Below are positions 8,790 through 17,762 of a stretch of 49,818 nucleotides of DNA, piece by piece (positions within the stretch are counted from its first letter, which is position 1; each line of letters opens with the position of its first letter). The DNA lies in the NCBI GenBank assembly GCA_964416595.1, contig CAYQES010000023.1, forward strand, positions 1-49,818, written 5' to 3'. Position numbers and translations under genes: made by a program. The notes below the pieces were generated by a model. That model had not been told where the DNA came from. It was given only the letters and a program-made list of their open reading frames with translations, and searched no databases. This stretch comes from JAKFYM01 sp964416595. GTDB taxonomy: Bacteria > Bdellovibrionota > UBA1018 > CAIPTA01.

Positions 8790-11717
8790 ATGCGGAAACT
8801 TCAGTTGCTACAGACCGCTCTCCAAGAAGCAGCCTTACCGGCCGTATGGTCCCGTGGCATTTCTTTGGCCAAAGACGGAACCTTCTACCTCGAGTCCGAC
8901 ACACCCACGGAAATTCTCCTCCGCTACCACAAGCCTCCCGTTTCCCCGAAAGTCACTCTCTGGCCAGAAGAAGAAGACTGGCACTGCGACTGCGGTGACC
9001 GGAACGACCCCTGCGCCCATATTGTTGGCGGCCTCTTGGCTTTTCGGGATGGAAAAGCCAAAAAGCCCGACGCTCCTTCCATGAAGGTGGACGCTTCCGC
9101 CCAACTGGAATACCGTTTCTTTCCCCAAGGTGGCTACCTCTACTTTGATCGTTTCCTGGTGCGCGGAAAAAAATCCGAGCGCCTTCACAATCAAAGTTTA
9201 GTTTCTTTAGTTGGCGGCCTCCAGAGCGGCCGGATCAACGATAAATCCACGCCAATCGCCGGCCGAGAAGATTTTGCCGTGGATCACGTGCTGGGCGGCT
9301 CCTACCAAAATCCTTTAGACCGCTACACCCTCACTCGATTGCTCGCGGCCCTCCAATCTTGCCCACGGGTTTTATATGGGGATGAGGCCGTGGAAATTTC
9401 CGCGCAAACCGTGAGCCCCCAGGCCAAAGTGAGTGACGAAGAATTCGGCCCCGGCATCAAGCTGGAGTGGCATGGAGATAGCAGCGTTTCCCAACTGTTT
9501 AAAAATGGTGCCGCTCTTTGTGGAAGAACTTTAAAGGCCGTGCGAGAACCTGCGCTCACAAGCAAAGAACGTTCGGCCTTCCGCCCCTATTCTCCTGCCG
9601 AGTTCCATTTTTTTGCGTCCGAGATTTTGCCTTCCTTGGAAGCCAAAATGGTGGTGCACGTGGAAACCAAGCGCTTACCCAAAGTGGCGAAGCACGAATG
9701 CAAAATTCTTTTGCACCTGCAGGCGGAGAATTCGAACCGTCTCTCGGTGTATCCAACCCTTGTGTATGGCTCTCCGCCCGTGGCCGAAGTGCGCGGCCAG
9801 GAACTTGTGATGCTCGATGAAGCCCAAGTGCCCGAACGGGATTTAGCTGCTGAAGAGCAATGGCGGAAAAAATTGCACCAAGAATTACAACTTCAAGTTG
9901 GCCGGCAAAGTCTCTTTGAAGATGAATCTGCACTATTATTTGTTTCGAAATTGAGAGACTGGGAATGCACCGGCAACGGTCTCACGGCTTTCACCGTGCA
10001 AGGCCAACTCAGCGCCGATGTGAGCTGGGAAGAAGAAAATCTTCACTTAGGGTTTCATTTGCCCGATAGCGCCGGTGCCGTGGATGCAAGCCAAGTGCTC
10101 GCCGCTTGGCGAGAAAACCGTTCTTTTGTGCAACTCAATGGTGGAGGCTGGGCAGCCCTTCCCCACGAGTGGCTATTGAAGCACTCGGACCGGGTGCAAG
10201 CCATGCTGCTCGCCCGAGGCCAGCAGAAAAGTTTACCCCGCCATTTTTTACCGGATCTTGCGGAACTCTGCGAAGAAGAGGGTGTTCCAGTGCCCGAGCG
10301 CATCCAATCTCTTTGTGCGCGCTTACAAGGCAGCGAAGGAATCCCTCGCGCCGCCCTTCCCTCAGATCTCAAAGCAAACCTGCGGGCTTACCAACGAAAA
10401 GGCGTGGACTGGCTTTTGTTTTTGAAAGAGGCGGGCCTCGGCGCATTGCTCGCTGATGATATGGGTTTAGGAAAAACCCTCCAGAGCATCGCCTGCATCG
10501 AGGGTCGCACTTTAGTGGTTTGCCCCACGAGCGTGCTCCAATCCTGGGCCGATCAAATCCAAGAATTTCGCCCCTCTCTAAAAGTATCCCTCTATCACGG
10601 CCCAAACCGAACTTTAGGCGAAGGCGTTACGCTCACGAGCTATGGAATCCTCAGGCTCGACCAAGAAAAACTCTCGGCCATCGAGTGGGATACTGTGATC
10701 CTCGACGAAACCCAAGTGATCAAAAACCCTGACAGCCAAATCGCCAAAGCCGCCCACCGCTGCCAAGGAAAATTCCGTATCGCCCTCTCGGGCACGCCCA
10801 TCGAGAACCGGCTCGACGATCTCTGGAGCCAATTCCAATTTTTAAATCCCGGCCTATTATGGAAACGCTCCGAATTCCAAGAACGCTTCGGCGAAGCCAT
10901 CCGTAGTGGCAACACACGAAAACTTGAACGCTTGCGCCAGCGTATCAAGCCCTTTCTCTTGCGCAGGAAAAAAACCGAAGTAGCTCCGGAACTTCCTCCC
11001 CGCACGGAGGTAGTGCTCCACTGCGATCTTTCCGAAGAAGAACAAAACCTCTACCGCAGCATCGTAGCCGCCTCCAAAAAAGAAGTGGTAGAAAAATTGG
11101 AAGCTGGCGCGTCCGTGTTCGCCGCCCTCGAAATGCTCCTTCGTTTACGGCAGGCTTGCTGCCACCCCTTTTTAGTGCCAGGCTCCGGAATGGATCCGCT
11201 TTATGGATCTGCGAAGCTAGAATTATTGATGGAATCCCTGGAAGAAAGTTTGGATCTAGGCCACCGGGCGCTGGTGTTTTCGCAGTGGACTTCTCTTCTG
11301 GATCTAGTAGAAAAACGTTTTGTGGCCAAAGGCATCCGCTTCTCTCGCCTCGACGGCTCCACCCGCAATCGAGATCAAGTGGTGAGCCAATTCCAAAAAG
11401 AAGATGGCCCCCAAGTGATGCTCCTCTCTCTGAAAGCCGGCGGTGTGGGTATCACCCTCACGGCAGCCGATCATATTTATATTCTGGATCCTTGGTGGAA
11501 CCCGGCCGCCGAAGACCAAGCCGCAGATCGGGCTCATCGCATCGGCCAAGAAAATCCTGTATTCATCCATCGCCTCGTGGCGCGGGATACGGTGGAAGAC
11601 AAGATCTTGCTGCTCCAGAAAAAGAAGCGGGCCTTAGCCGAAGGCGTGATCGGCAATGCTGCAGGAAATGCGGATTTATCCAAAGATGAGTTGTTGCAGT
11701 TGCTCGGATCGCTTTAA
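8790..11717 (+). CDS. SNF2-family DNA translocase/helicase with SWIM zinc finger
   Basis: 975 residues. An N-terminal SWIM zinc finger (CDC..CAH, about residues 65-77) precedes a long middle region and a C-terminal Swi2/Snf2 ATPase. Visible motifs: DDMGLGKTLQS (Walker A, about 555-565), DETQ as motif II at 639-642 in place of DEAH, LSGTPIENRLDDLWSQF (motif III), LKAGGVGITLTAADH (motif V) and ADRAHRIGQ (motif VI, about 912-920). Bacterial SWIM-SNF2 proteins are assumed to remodel nucleoprotein or free stalled RNA polymerase (as RapA does), but this subfamily's target is unknown. It follows the OsmC gene by 32 bp in the same direction. The ATG at 8790 follows GGGGTCCCT. Confidence 0.93.
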   Translation: MRKLQLLQTALQEAALPAVWSRGISLAKDGTFYLESDTPTEILLRYHKPPVSPKVTLWPEEEDWHCDCGDRNDPCAHIVGGLLAFRDGKAKKPDAPSMKVDASAQLEYRFFPQGGYLYFDRFLVRGKKSERLHNQSLVSLVGGLQSGRINDKSTPIAGREDFAVDHVLGGSYQNPLDRYTLTRLLAALQSCPRVLYGDEAVEISAQTVSPQAKVSDEEFGPGIKLEWHGDSSVSQLFKNGAALCGRTLKAVREPALTSKERSAFRPYSPAEFHFFASEILPSLEAKMVVHVETKRLPKVAKHECKILLHLQAENSNRLSVYPTLVYGSPPVAEVRGQELVMLDEAQVPERDLAAEEQWRKKLHQELQLQVGRQSLFEDESALLFVSKLRDWECTGNGLTAFTVQGQLSADVSWEEENLHLGFHLPDSAGAVDASQVLAAWRENRSFVQLNGGGWAALPHEWLLKHSDRVQAMLLARGQQKSLPRHFLPDLAELCEEEGVPVPERIQSLCARLQGSEGIPRAALPSDLKANLRAYQRKGVDWLLFLKEAGLGALLADDMGLGKTLQSIACIEGRTLVVCPTSVLQSWADQIQEFRPSLKVSLYHGPNRTLGEGVTLTSYGILRLDQEKLSAIEWDTVILDETQVIKNPDSQIAKAAHRCQGKFRIALSGTPIENRLDDLWSQFQFLNPGLLWKRSEFQERFGEAIRSGNTRKLERLRQRIKPFLLRRKKTEVAPELPPRTEVVLHCDLSEEEQNLYRSIVAASKKEVVEKLEAGASVFAALEMLLRLRQACCHPFLVPGSGMDPLYGSAKLELLMESLEESLDLGHRALVFSQWTSLLDLVEKRFVAKGIRFSRLDGSTRNRDQVVSQFQKEDGPQVMLLSLKAGGVGITLTAADHIYILDPWWNPAAEDQAADRAHRIGQENPVFIHRLVARDTVEDKILLLQKKKRALAEGVIGNAAGNADLSKDELLQLLGSL

Positions 11718-11750
11718 TACGCAAGCCACCTGAATTCCCAGCTTATCTCA

Positions 11751-11768
11751 GCCCCTCTTCTAGGGGAA
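11751..11768 (+). terminator. weak hairpin after the SNF2 gene
   Basis: CCCCT/AGGGG inverted repeat with a 5-base loop, followed by an A-rich stretch, 34 bp after the helicase stop. The stem is short and there is no T tract, so it is only a possible transcription end. Confidence 0.3.
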
Positions 11769-11876
11769 AATAACAAACGATTGTGGGCGTTTATTTACAT
11801 CGCCGGTCAGGCTCAGAGAAAATCATACCTCCTCAGTAAATTAAGGAAATAGCCAGGAAATGCCGATACGTAGCCC

Positions 11877-13118
11877 ATGAATCTCCTGTTTTTCGCCATT
11901 TTCCTTTTTTTCTGGTCCGGGAGCGTTTGGGCCGAGAGTCCGATTCTACAGGTTATACAGTTAATTCGTTCAGGCGGGTTAGCGCCCACGGCCAGTTCGG
12001 CGCCCTGCCTCTCTGAAAGCCAGTCCCCGGCGCCCCAACACCTTTCCTGCAATGCATTGGCCCAGGTTTATGCCCGCGAATCCACAATGAGGGATCAATT
12101 TCATAAGGTTAAAAACCATGTCCCTCAAGACGAAAGAATTCGCCTCCAAGTAGAGTTGGATGGGCAAAACTTCCTCACCCAACAATTCGCGGCGGCTTGC
12201 GTAGCGAACCGATTTTCTCAGTGCTACAAAAACCTCGCGCCGACCATCTCTAAATCCACTTTGGATAAAATGTTCGCGGCCTTTATTAAAGATCCCCATT
12301 TGCGTTACAGCACTGGCGGCGGTGCCTGCCATCTGCGGGCCACAGCCTTGGCCTACACACTGGCCGAAGCTGGTTATGCGGCGAGCACCGTAAGAATCGA
12401 GCACTCCCCCACCTTGATCGCCATGGATAGGGATCGGGAAAATAAGCTCACGGGCCGCTACTACGACTATATGGGCTATCACACGTTGATTCAGGTTATG
12501 GTCAGCGATGGAAAAACAATAGTCCCCTATCTATTGGATCCGCAGTTCATGACTCAGCCAATGCCACGGGATGAATACTTTTTACGCACCACGGGCCAAG
12601 TCTGCGTGGAAAAGGGAAAGCCAGAAGCCTTAAGCTACCTCAACTGTAATTATCATTTGCTACCGCAAAACGAACCAGCGAGCTCTCCCCTGATTCCACC
12701 GCATATCTTAGATCCTAAGAATTCTTATACCGCCTGCGGTTGGGAAAAAGATCCTTTATACGAAAACTTTGCTCAAATGGGTCAAAAACCCTTAGATCCG
12801 GTGGCTGGGCTTGAAGCCATGAACTTAGAAACACCGGCCGATATAAAAGGATTAGCTGTTACGGAAGGCACCTCAAAGACCCTGATCTTGCGCGCCTACA
12901 AAAATTATTCCGTTACGCTCATAGATAAGCTAAAGCAAGCAAAACACTCTTTAGAAACAAATGAAAAATATTTATCGGCAAAAAGAGTATTCATGTATAG
13001 TCTAGAGGAATTGCCCATCCAGATTGCGCATGATAAAGCAGTGATTGCCCAGCTCGAGCGCGATCTATTGAATTTGGATGCGAAGATCAAGGAAGTCGAA
13101 GGCAATTTGCGAAAGTAA
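11877..13118 (+). CDS. secreted protein with protein-glutaminase-like Cys-His-Asp arrangement
   Basis: 413 residues with a cleavable signal peptide (hydrophobic residues 2-15, cleavage likely after SVWA). A central domain (about 140-235) has three elements: GGGACHLRATALAYTL with Cys151 at the start of a helix, MGYHTLIQVMV with His202 at the start of a strand, and VPYLLDPQF with Asp221. Order, local motif and spacing (51 and 19 residues) resemble the papain-like triad of protein-glutamine glutaminase (C...H about 41, H...D about 20). So a secreted deamidase or peptidase-like activity is a reasonable guess; this is inference without a database match. The C-terminal 80 residues look like coiled coil. 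It is a lone gene between the helicase and a convergent secreted-protein gene. Confidence 0.8.
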   Translation: MNLLFFAIFLFFWSGSVWAESPILQVIQLIRSGGLAPTASSAPCLSESQSPAPQHLSCNALAQVYARESTMRDQFHKVKNHVPQDERIRLQVELDGQNFLTQQFAAACVANRFSQCYKNLAPTISKSTLDKMFAAFIKDPHLRYSTGGGACHLRATALAYTLAEAGYAASTVRIEHSPTLIAMDRDRENKLTGRYYDYMGYHTLIQVMVSDGKTIVPYLLDPQFMTQPMPRDEYFLRTTGQVCVEKGKPEALSYLNCNYHLLPQNEPASSPLIPPHILDPKNSYTACGWEKDPLYENFAQMGQKPLDPVAGLEAMNLETPADIKGLAVTEGTSKTLILRAYKNYSVTLIDKLKQAKHSLETNEKYLSAKRVFMYSLEELPIQIAHDKAVIAQLERDLLNLDAKIKEVEGNLRK

Positions 13119-13149
13119 TTCCATGCGCCGCAAAATCACAGCATAAAAA

Positions 13150-14121
13150 CTATTTAGCCGAACCACTTCCAGGCGTGCTGCCGCTAGGCTTACCGGCTTC
13201 GCCTCCACTGGGCGCAGTAGCCCGCGCCTTCTCGCCCATGGCCATCAAATTACACTGGGCTAAATTGCGCATGGCTGTGCCCACGATATTGATCTCGTTT
13301 GTCACAGGCGGCACAAAATGTTTATCCACTAAACGCTTGGCTTCGGCCTCTTTCACGCCTTGCGCGAGAATATTACGGTAGGTTTTTTCTTTCATGCGCG
13401 TTAGTTCGCGCTCTTTGAATTCTGAGGGTTGCATTTTTTCGGTCCACACAAGAACCGCTTCGTTCTGCAGTTCCCGGCAGCGGTCACTGCTTAAATCAAA
13501 ACCGTTGTTCCAAGCATTATCGGAAAATTCCAAGGGCTGGCAGGCCTTCTGGCCATTGAAGCGCAAGATCTTCACGAGCAGCCCCTGCCCCATTTTATTT
13601 AAATAAGGATGGGGAAAACCCACAGGTATCCCCTTCACCCGCTCTAATCCCGTGATTTTATCTTTTTCTAAGGTGAGCGTTTCTTTTTTCGCCGTCACAG
13701 CCAAACGGCGACTCGCCTTCGTGGAACCAGAGTTGATCCACAGTAAACGCGTGGGCGAATTCGTATCCCGTCTACGGCTAAGCTGCAGCAGCATGCCACC
13801 GAGCTCGTATGTCTCAATACTCTCGCCGGCCTTAGCATCCACCCGCACTTTTCGCTGCACGCCCTGCGCATCGGCTGGAACTGGATACCCGAAAAATCCC
13901 GCTTGGCGAAAGATCGTGGCAAGAGCCTGATCACAGGGCTCCAAGGATCCTTCTAAAAAGGAGTAGCCCAAGAGCACACTGGTTTGGATGTAGTTTTTAT
14001 AAATCCGCTCGTACTCTTCTTTGGAAAGTTTATCGGCGCCAGGGCCCAAATAGGGAATGGCTTTTTCCGCCGCCTCCAGCGGATAAGAAAACAAAAGCGC
14101 GAGCAGGAAAAAATAGATCAC
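13150..14121 (-). CDS. secreted protein of unknown function, coupled to rpoZ
   Basis: 323 residues beginning at a GTG whose TGA overlap with the rpoZ stop (GTGA, 14118-14121) implies translational coupling. Residues 1-18 form a signal peptide (cleavage about LEAA|EK). The mature part has four cysteines (EPCDQAL, KACQPLEF, SDRCREL, AQCNLMAM), probably in disulfides, and ends in a Gly/Ser/Pro-rich low-complexity tail (about 295-323). No catalytic motif or known domain is recognised. Its placement directly behind the RNA polymerase omega gene is unusual and may be a lineage habit rather than a functional tie. Confidence 0.78.
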   Translation of the reverse strand: MIYFFLLALLFSYPLEAAEKAIPYLGPGADKLSKEEYERIYKNYIQTSVLLGYSFLEGSLEPCDQALATIFRQAGFFGYPVPADAQGVQRKVRVDAKAGESIETYELGGMLLQLSRRRDTNSPTRLLWINSGSTKASRRLAVTAKKETLTLEKDKITGLERVKGIPVGFPHPYLNKMGQGLLVKILRFNGQKACQPLEFSDNAWNNGFDLSSDRCRELQNEAVLVWTEKMQPSEFKERELTRMKEKTYRNILAQGVKEAEAKRLVDKHFVPPVTNEINIVGTAMRNLAQCNLMAMGEKARATAPSGGEAGKPSGSTPGSGSAK

Positions 14122-14345
14122 TGGGTGAGGCTAGGATTTGGTTCCGGGTGATGAACTTCTTGTGCGATCAAACGCACTTTGCCGGCGGCGATTTCCCGCA
14201 AGGCCGTTACCACTTCATTGTTCTTAGAGTGCACCAAACGATCGGCGCCCCGGAACAATTGCCTCGTGCGCTTCGTGCAAAGGTGCACGAGCTCATAACG
14301 GTTAGCCACAAATTGTAAGCAATCTTCCACGGTAACGCGGGCCAT
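14118..14345 (-). CDS. rpoZ: DNA-directed RNA polymerase omega subunit
   Basis: 75 residues matching the omega subunit in length and layout: MARVTVEDCLQFVANRYELVHL at the N-terminus, RTRQLFRG in the middle and the conserved NEVVTALREIAAGKV helix. It promotes assembly of beta-prime into RNA polymerase. A clear Shine-Dalgarno (AGGAGA) precedes the ATG at 14345. It follows clpX by 78 bp on the same strand and overlaps the next gene by 4 bp. In many proteobacteria rpoZ sits with gmk-spoT, so this clpX-rpoZ order is less common. Confidence 0.93.
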   Translation of the reverse strand: MARVTVEDCLQFVANRYELVHLCTKRTRQLFRGADRLVHSKNNEVVTALREIAAGKVRLIAQEVHHPEPNPSLTQ

Positions 14346-14423
14346 AAAAATCTCCTAAGCCTTAAAGCAATAAGCCTGAACATAGGGCCTGGGGGCCAGC
14401 GCTGTCAAGGGGTGCCTGGGTCT

Positions 14424-15728
14424 TTACGCGATCTCTTCTTCGTTCTCTGTTTCGGCAGATTTTACGGGCGTAGGATCCGCGTACACCAATGTGGGCCGGG
14501 TGCCTTCCAGGATTGTCTCCTTGGTCACCTTACAGGCCTTGATGTTCTTGGCGCCTGGAATTTCGTACATTACATCGAGCATATGCTGCTCCACCACGGC
14601 CCGGAGGCCCCGGGCGCCAGTTTTACGGCGGATCGCTTCGTGGGCGATGGCCCGGATGGCGCCTTCGTCGAAATCGAGCTGCACATTATCCATGGCAAAG
14701 AGCGCTTGGTATTGTTTCACAAGAGCGTTTTTAGGACGCGTCAAAATATCGATCAAGGCCGGCTCATCCAACTCTTGCAGGCTTGCCACCACGGGTAAAC
14801 GACCCACGAATTCCGGTATCAAACCGTACTTCACTAAATCTTCTGGCTCAATCGAACTCAAAAGTTCGTTGTTGCTCATTTTTTTCCGGGAGTTCACGCT
14901 GGCACCTAAGCCCAAGGAGCTTTTGCCTACCCGGTTGGAAACCGTTTGGTCGAGGCCCACGAAGGCTCCACCGCAGATAAAGAGAATGTTGGAGGTATCC
15001 ACCTGGATAAATTCCTGCTGGGGGTGTTTACGGCCACCCTTGGGTGGAACATTGGCCACGGTACCTTCGATGATTTTGAGCAGTGCCTGTTGTACACCCT
15101 CCCCGGAAACGTCCCGGGTGATAGAAGGGTTTTCACTTTTACGGGAAATCTTATCCACTTCGTCAATGTATACGATGCCTTTTTGCGCCCGCTGCACGTC
15201 GAAGTCACAGTTTTGCAGCAAGTTCAGAATAATGTTTTCTACGTCCTCGCCCACATAGCCGGCTTCTGTGAGGGTGGTGGCATCAGCCACGGCGAAAGGA
15301 ACGTTCAGCATCTTGGCCAAAGTTTGCGCGAGCAAAGTTTTGCCGGAACCCGTGGGGCCGATCAACATGATGTTGGATTTTTGCAATTCCACGCCGCTTG
15401 CGCCCTTGCCACCGGAATTATTAATGCGCTTATAGTGGTTATACACAGCCACGGACAAAACTTTTTTCGCCCGATCCTGGCCGATCACGTATTCGTCCAA
15501 ATGCTTTTTGATTTCTTCGGGCTTTGGCAAGCTATCGGTGCCAGCGCGTTTAGCGGGAGCATCTTTCGCGGAATCTTCGTGGATGATGTCATTACATAGA
15601 TCGATGCACTCGTCGCAAATATAAACACTCGGGCCTGCGATTAACTTCTTCACTTCCCGCTGGCTCTTGCCGCAGAAAGAACAATACAAAGTGCCCGTGC
15701 TATTATTACCACCCGTGGTTTTATTCAT
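14424..15728 (-). CDS. clpX: ATP-dependent Clp protease ATP-binding subunit ClpX
   Basis: 434-residue AAA+ unfoldase that feeds substrates to ClpP in the cytoplasm. The N-terminal C4 zinc-binding domain uses Cys16, Cys19, Cys38 and Cys41. Walker A is GPTGSGKT at 124-131; Walker B is IVYIDEVDKI, followed by GEGVQQALLKI. The IGF-type ClpP-docking loop region and the C-terminal sensor-2 (RKTGARGLRAV) are present. Its start overlaps the clpP stop by 4 bp (ATGA) and its SD (AAGGAG) lies in the clpP 3' end, so the two subunits are translated in a coupled way. Neither tig upstream nor lon downstream is present in the window. Confidence 0.98.
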   Translation of the reverse strand: MNKTTGGNNSTGTLYCSFCGKSQREVKKLIAGPSVYICDECIDLCNDIIHEDSAKDAPAKRAGTDSLPKPEEIKKHLDEYVIGQDRAKKVLSVAVYNHYKRINNSGGKGASGVELQKSNIMLIGPTGSGKTLLAQTLAKMLNVPFAVADATTLTEAGYVGEDVENIILNLLQNCDFDVQRAQKGIVYIDEVDKISRKSENPSITRDVSGEGVQQALLKIIEGTVANVPPKGGRKHPQQEFIQVDTSNILFICGGAFVGLDQTVSNRVGKSSLGLGASVNSRKKMSNNELLSSIEPEDLVKYGLIPEFVGRLPVVASLQELDEPALIDILTRPKNALVKQYQALFAMDNVQLDFDEGAIRAIAHEAIRRKTGARGLRAVVEQHMLDVMYEIPGAKNIKACKVTKETILEGTRPTLVYADPTPVKSAETENEEEIA

Positions 15729-16357
15729 AGCTTCTCCTTAGAAATCGCATCATCATGCCGCTTCAATACTTTATCCACTAAGCCGTATTTCACAGCGTCG
15801 TCGGCACTCATATAATTGTCCCGGTCCGTATCCTGTTCAATCTTTGAAATAGGCTGGCCCGTATGCTCCGCTAGCATTTCGTTTAAACGCCGCTTCAAAT
15901 ACAAAATTTCTTTGGCTTGGATTTCGATATCCGAAGCCTGACCCCGGGCGCCACCCAGCGGTTGGTGTATCATGATCCGAGCGTTCGGCAAGCAGTAACG
16001 TTTACCCTTGGTGCCCGCAGAGAGGAGGAAGGAGCCCATGGAAGCGGCCATTCCTAAACAATAGGTATTGATATCACAGCGAACAAATTTCATTACATCA
16101 TAAATCCCAAGACCCGCGCTCACCGAACCCCCGGGGCTATTGATATAAAAGTGAATGTCTTTATCCGGATCATTACTCTCGAGAAAGAGCATCTGGGCGA
16201 TCAAGAGATTGGCCACCGTATCATTCACCTCGGTGCCGAGAAAAATGATCCGGTCGAGCATCAAACGGGAGTAAATATCGTACTGCCGCTCTCCTCTGGG
16301 GGTCTGCTCGATTACAATGGGGTTTGGGATGTAGAGAGAAGGCCTTTGGTCGCTCAT
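15725..16357 (-). CDS. clpP: ATP-dependent Clp protease proteolytic subunit ClpP
   Basis: 210-residue serine protease forming the 14-mer proteolytic chamber. Catalytic triad: Ser106 (GMAASMGSF), His131 (MIHQPLGG) and Asp180 (DTDRDNYMSA). INSPGGSVSAG, the oxyanion-loop signature, is at about 73-82. Length and N-terminus (VIEQTPRGERQYDIYSRL) are standard. It is the first gene of the leftward clpP-clpX-rpoZ-secreted-protein series and divergent from dusB; an AGGAG lies upstream of the ATG. Confidence 0.98.
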   Translation of the reverse strand: MSDQRPSLYIPNPIVIEQTPRGERQYDIYSRLMLDRIIFLGTEVNDTVANLLIAQMLFLESNDPDKDIHFYINSPGGSVSAGLGIYDVMKFVRCDINTYCLGMAASMGSFLLSAGTKGKRYCLPNARIMIHQPLGGARGQASDIEIQAKEILYLKRRLNEMLAEHTGQPISKIEQDTDRDNYMSADDAVKYGLVDKVLKRHDDAISKEKL

Positions 16358-16455
16358 AATGGAAGCACTCCTAAAATCGCTAAGCTCTGGTTATTTGATC
16401 GGAAAAAGCTAAACCAGACTTGAAGCCATTTTTCATTATACATCACCGCTTAAAT

Positions 16456-16484
16456 TTGACACCAAGCAAAAATCCAGTTTAGAT
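16456..16484 (+). promoter_or_regulatory. candidate sigma70-type promoter for dusB
   Basis: Perfect -35 TTGACA at 16456-16461, 17-bp spacer, and a weak -10 TTAGAT at 16479-16484. Transcription would begin near 16490, only about 5 bases before the annotated dusB ATG, which has no Shine-Dalgarno. Confidence 0.45.
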
Positions 16485-16494
16485 TGCCTCTTCC

Positions 16495-17568
16495 ATGCCC
16501 ATATACATGACACTTGGAAAAATACCCGTCCCCGGTCCTTGTAGGCTAGCGCCAATGGCCGGTGTTTCCAATGTGCCATTTCGCCTCATTTGTAAAGAGC
16601 TTGGATCCTCCCTCACTACTTCGGAAGAAATCAGCGCCAAGGCATTAGTACACGGTAACGAACGCACCGTTGCCCTAGCCGGCTACCTGCCAGAAGAAAA
16701 GCCCATCGCCATACAAATCTTTGGGGGCGAAGCAGATGTGCTGGCGCAAGCGGCCCGTATCCTGGAAGAAAGGGGCGCGGACATCCTAGATCTCAACATG
16801 GGCTGCCCCGTGCCGAAGATCACAAAAACCGGTGCGGGCTCGGCCCTCATGCGGGACGAGCAAAAAGCCGCGGAAGTGTTCCGAGCCATTCGTAAAGCGA
16901 TTCAAATTCCTTTCACCATAAAAATCCGCGGCGGCTGGGACGATCACACCATCAATGCCCCCGAGATCGCGCGCATCGCGGAACTAGAAGGCGTGGATGG
17001 CATCGCCGTTCACCCTCGCACCCGCTCCCAGCAATACACCGGCAAAGCCCCTTGGGATATCATCCGTCAAGTCGTGAACACCGTAAAAATCCCCGTCACC
17101 GGCAATGGAGACGTGCGCTCCTACGCCGACGCCCACCGCATGATGGCGGAAACGGGCTGTGCCACGGTGATGATTGGTCGTGGAGCCCTAGGCCGGCCGT
17201 GGGTATTTGACCCCGAATTCGAAAATCTCGCCCCACTCACCCAACATGAATACAAATTCCGAGTAATCCAGCGCCATCTAGATTTGATCGAAGCACATAT
17301 GCCGGCGCGGCTCGCGCCCGTGCAGATGAAAAAACATTTGGCTTGGTATATTGCGGGAACAAAAGATTCGGCCAAGGCCCGGGCTTGCGTTTTTACCTTC
17401 GAAGAAGCCAAGCCCTTGCGCGCTTGGTTCGCAGAGTACTGGCCCAGCGCCTTCGTAGAACGTAAAGATCACTGTTTCGTAGCGCAAGAAGGAAGCTCTT
17501 GGAGTTCGGGTAGCTCTTCGCCTTCTTCCACTTCCGACTCAAACTGCAACACCACTTGCGTTAAATAA
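16495..17568 (+). CDS. dusB: tRNA-dihydrouridine synthase, DusB type
   Basis: 357-residue FMN-dependent enzyme that reduces uridines in the tRNA D loop. An N-terminal TIM barrel has LAPMAGVSN at 18-26, the catalytic Cys104 in NMGCPVPKITKTGAGSALM, IKIRGGWD, VHPRTRSQQYTG and the phosphate-binding VMIGRGALGRPWVF. A helical C-terminal domain follows. An alternative start at Met5 (16507) would still keep the barrel whole. The last 25 residues are Ser-rich low complexity (SSGSSSPSSTSDS) and lie entirely over the 3' end of the opposing gene at 17469-17714, so this tail is probably a by-product of overlap. Confidence 0.95.
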   Translation: MPIYMTLGKIPVPGPCRLAPMAGVSNVPFRLICKELGSSLTTSEEISAKALVHGNERTVALAGYLPEEKPIAIQIFGGEADVLAQAARILEERGADILDLNMGCPVPKITKTGAGSALMRDEQKAAEVFRAIRKAIQIPFTIKIRGGWDDHTINAPEIARIAELEGVDGIAVHPRTRSQQYTGKAPWDIIRQVVNTVKIPVTGNGDVRSYADAHRMMAETGCATVMIGRGALGRPWVFDPEFENLAPLTQHEYKFRVIQRHLDLIEAHMPARLAPVQMKKHLAWYIAGTKDSAKARACVFTFEEAKPLRAWFAEYWPSAFVERKDHCFVAQEGSSWSSGSSSPSSTSDSNCNTTCVK

Positions 17569-17714
17569 TCCGCCAAGGCTTCCCGTAGGCTTTCCATAGT
17601 CACCTGCTCCGGTGCTACGCCCTTACGCTCCAGCAAAGATTTTAGCTCTTCGCTGATCAAATCCTCGGGCAAGCCTGTAAGCTCCGTTACTTCGCTAAAT
17701 AGTTTATTCCCCAT
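17469..17714 (-). CDS. small acidic protein of unknown function
   Basis: 81 residues, strongly acidic at the C-terminal end (ESEVEEGEELPELQEL). The N-terminal half (NKLFSEVTELTGLPEDLISEELKS would be its first helices) looks like an ordered helical regulator-size domain. A GGGGGAG Shine-Dalgarno is directly upstream of ATG 17714. I regard it as real because its amino-acid composition is natural, while the overlapping dusB tail is low complexity. The last 100 bp are shared in antisense with dusB. It is divergent from the peptide-binding protein gene. Function unknown. Confidence 0.7.
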   Translation of the reverse strand: MGNKLFSEVTELTGLPEDLISEELKSLLERKGVAPEQVTMESLREALADYLTQVVLQFESEVEEGEELPELQELPSCATKQ

Positions 17715-17762
17715 ACTCCCCCACCACCTTACAACCCCTTACAACTACAAGCGTACAAAAGA

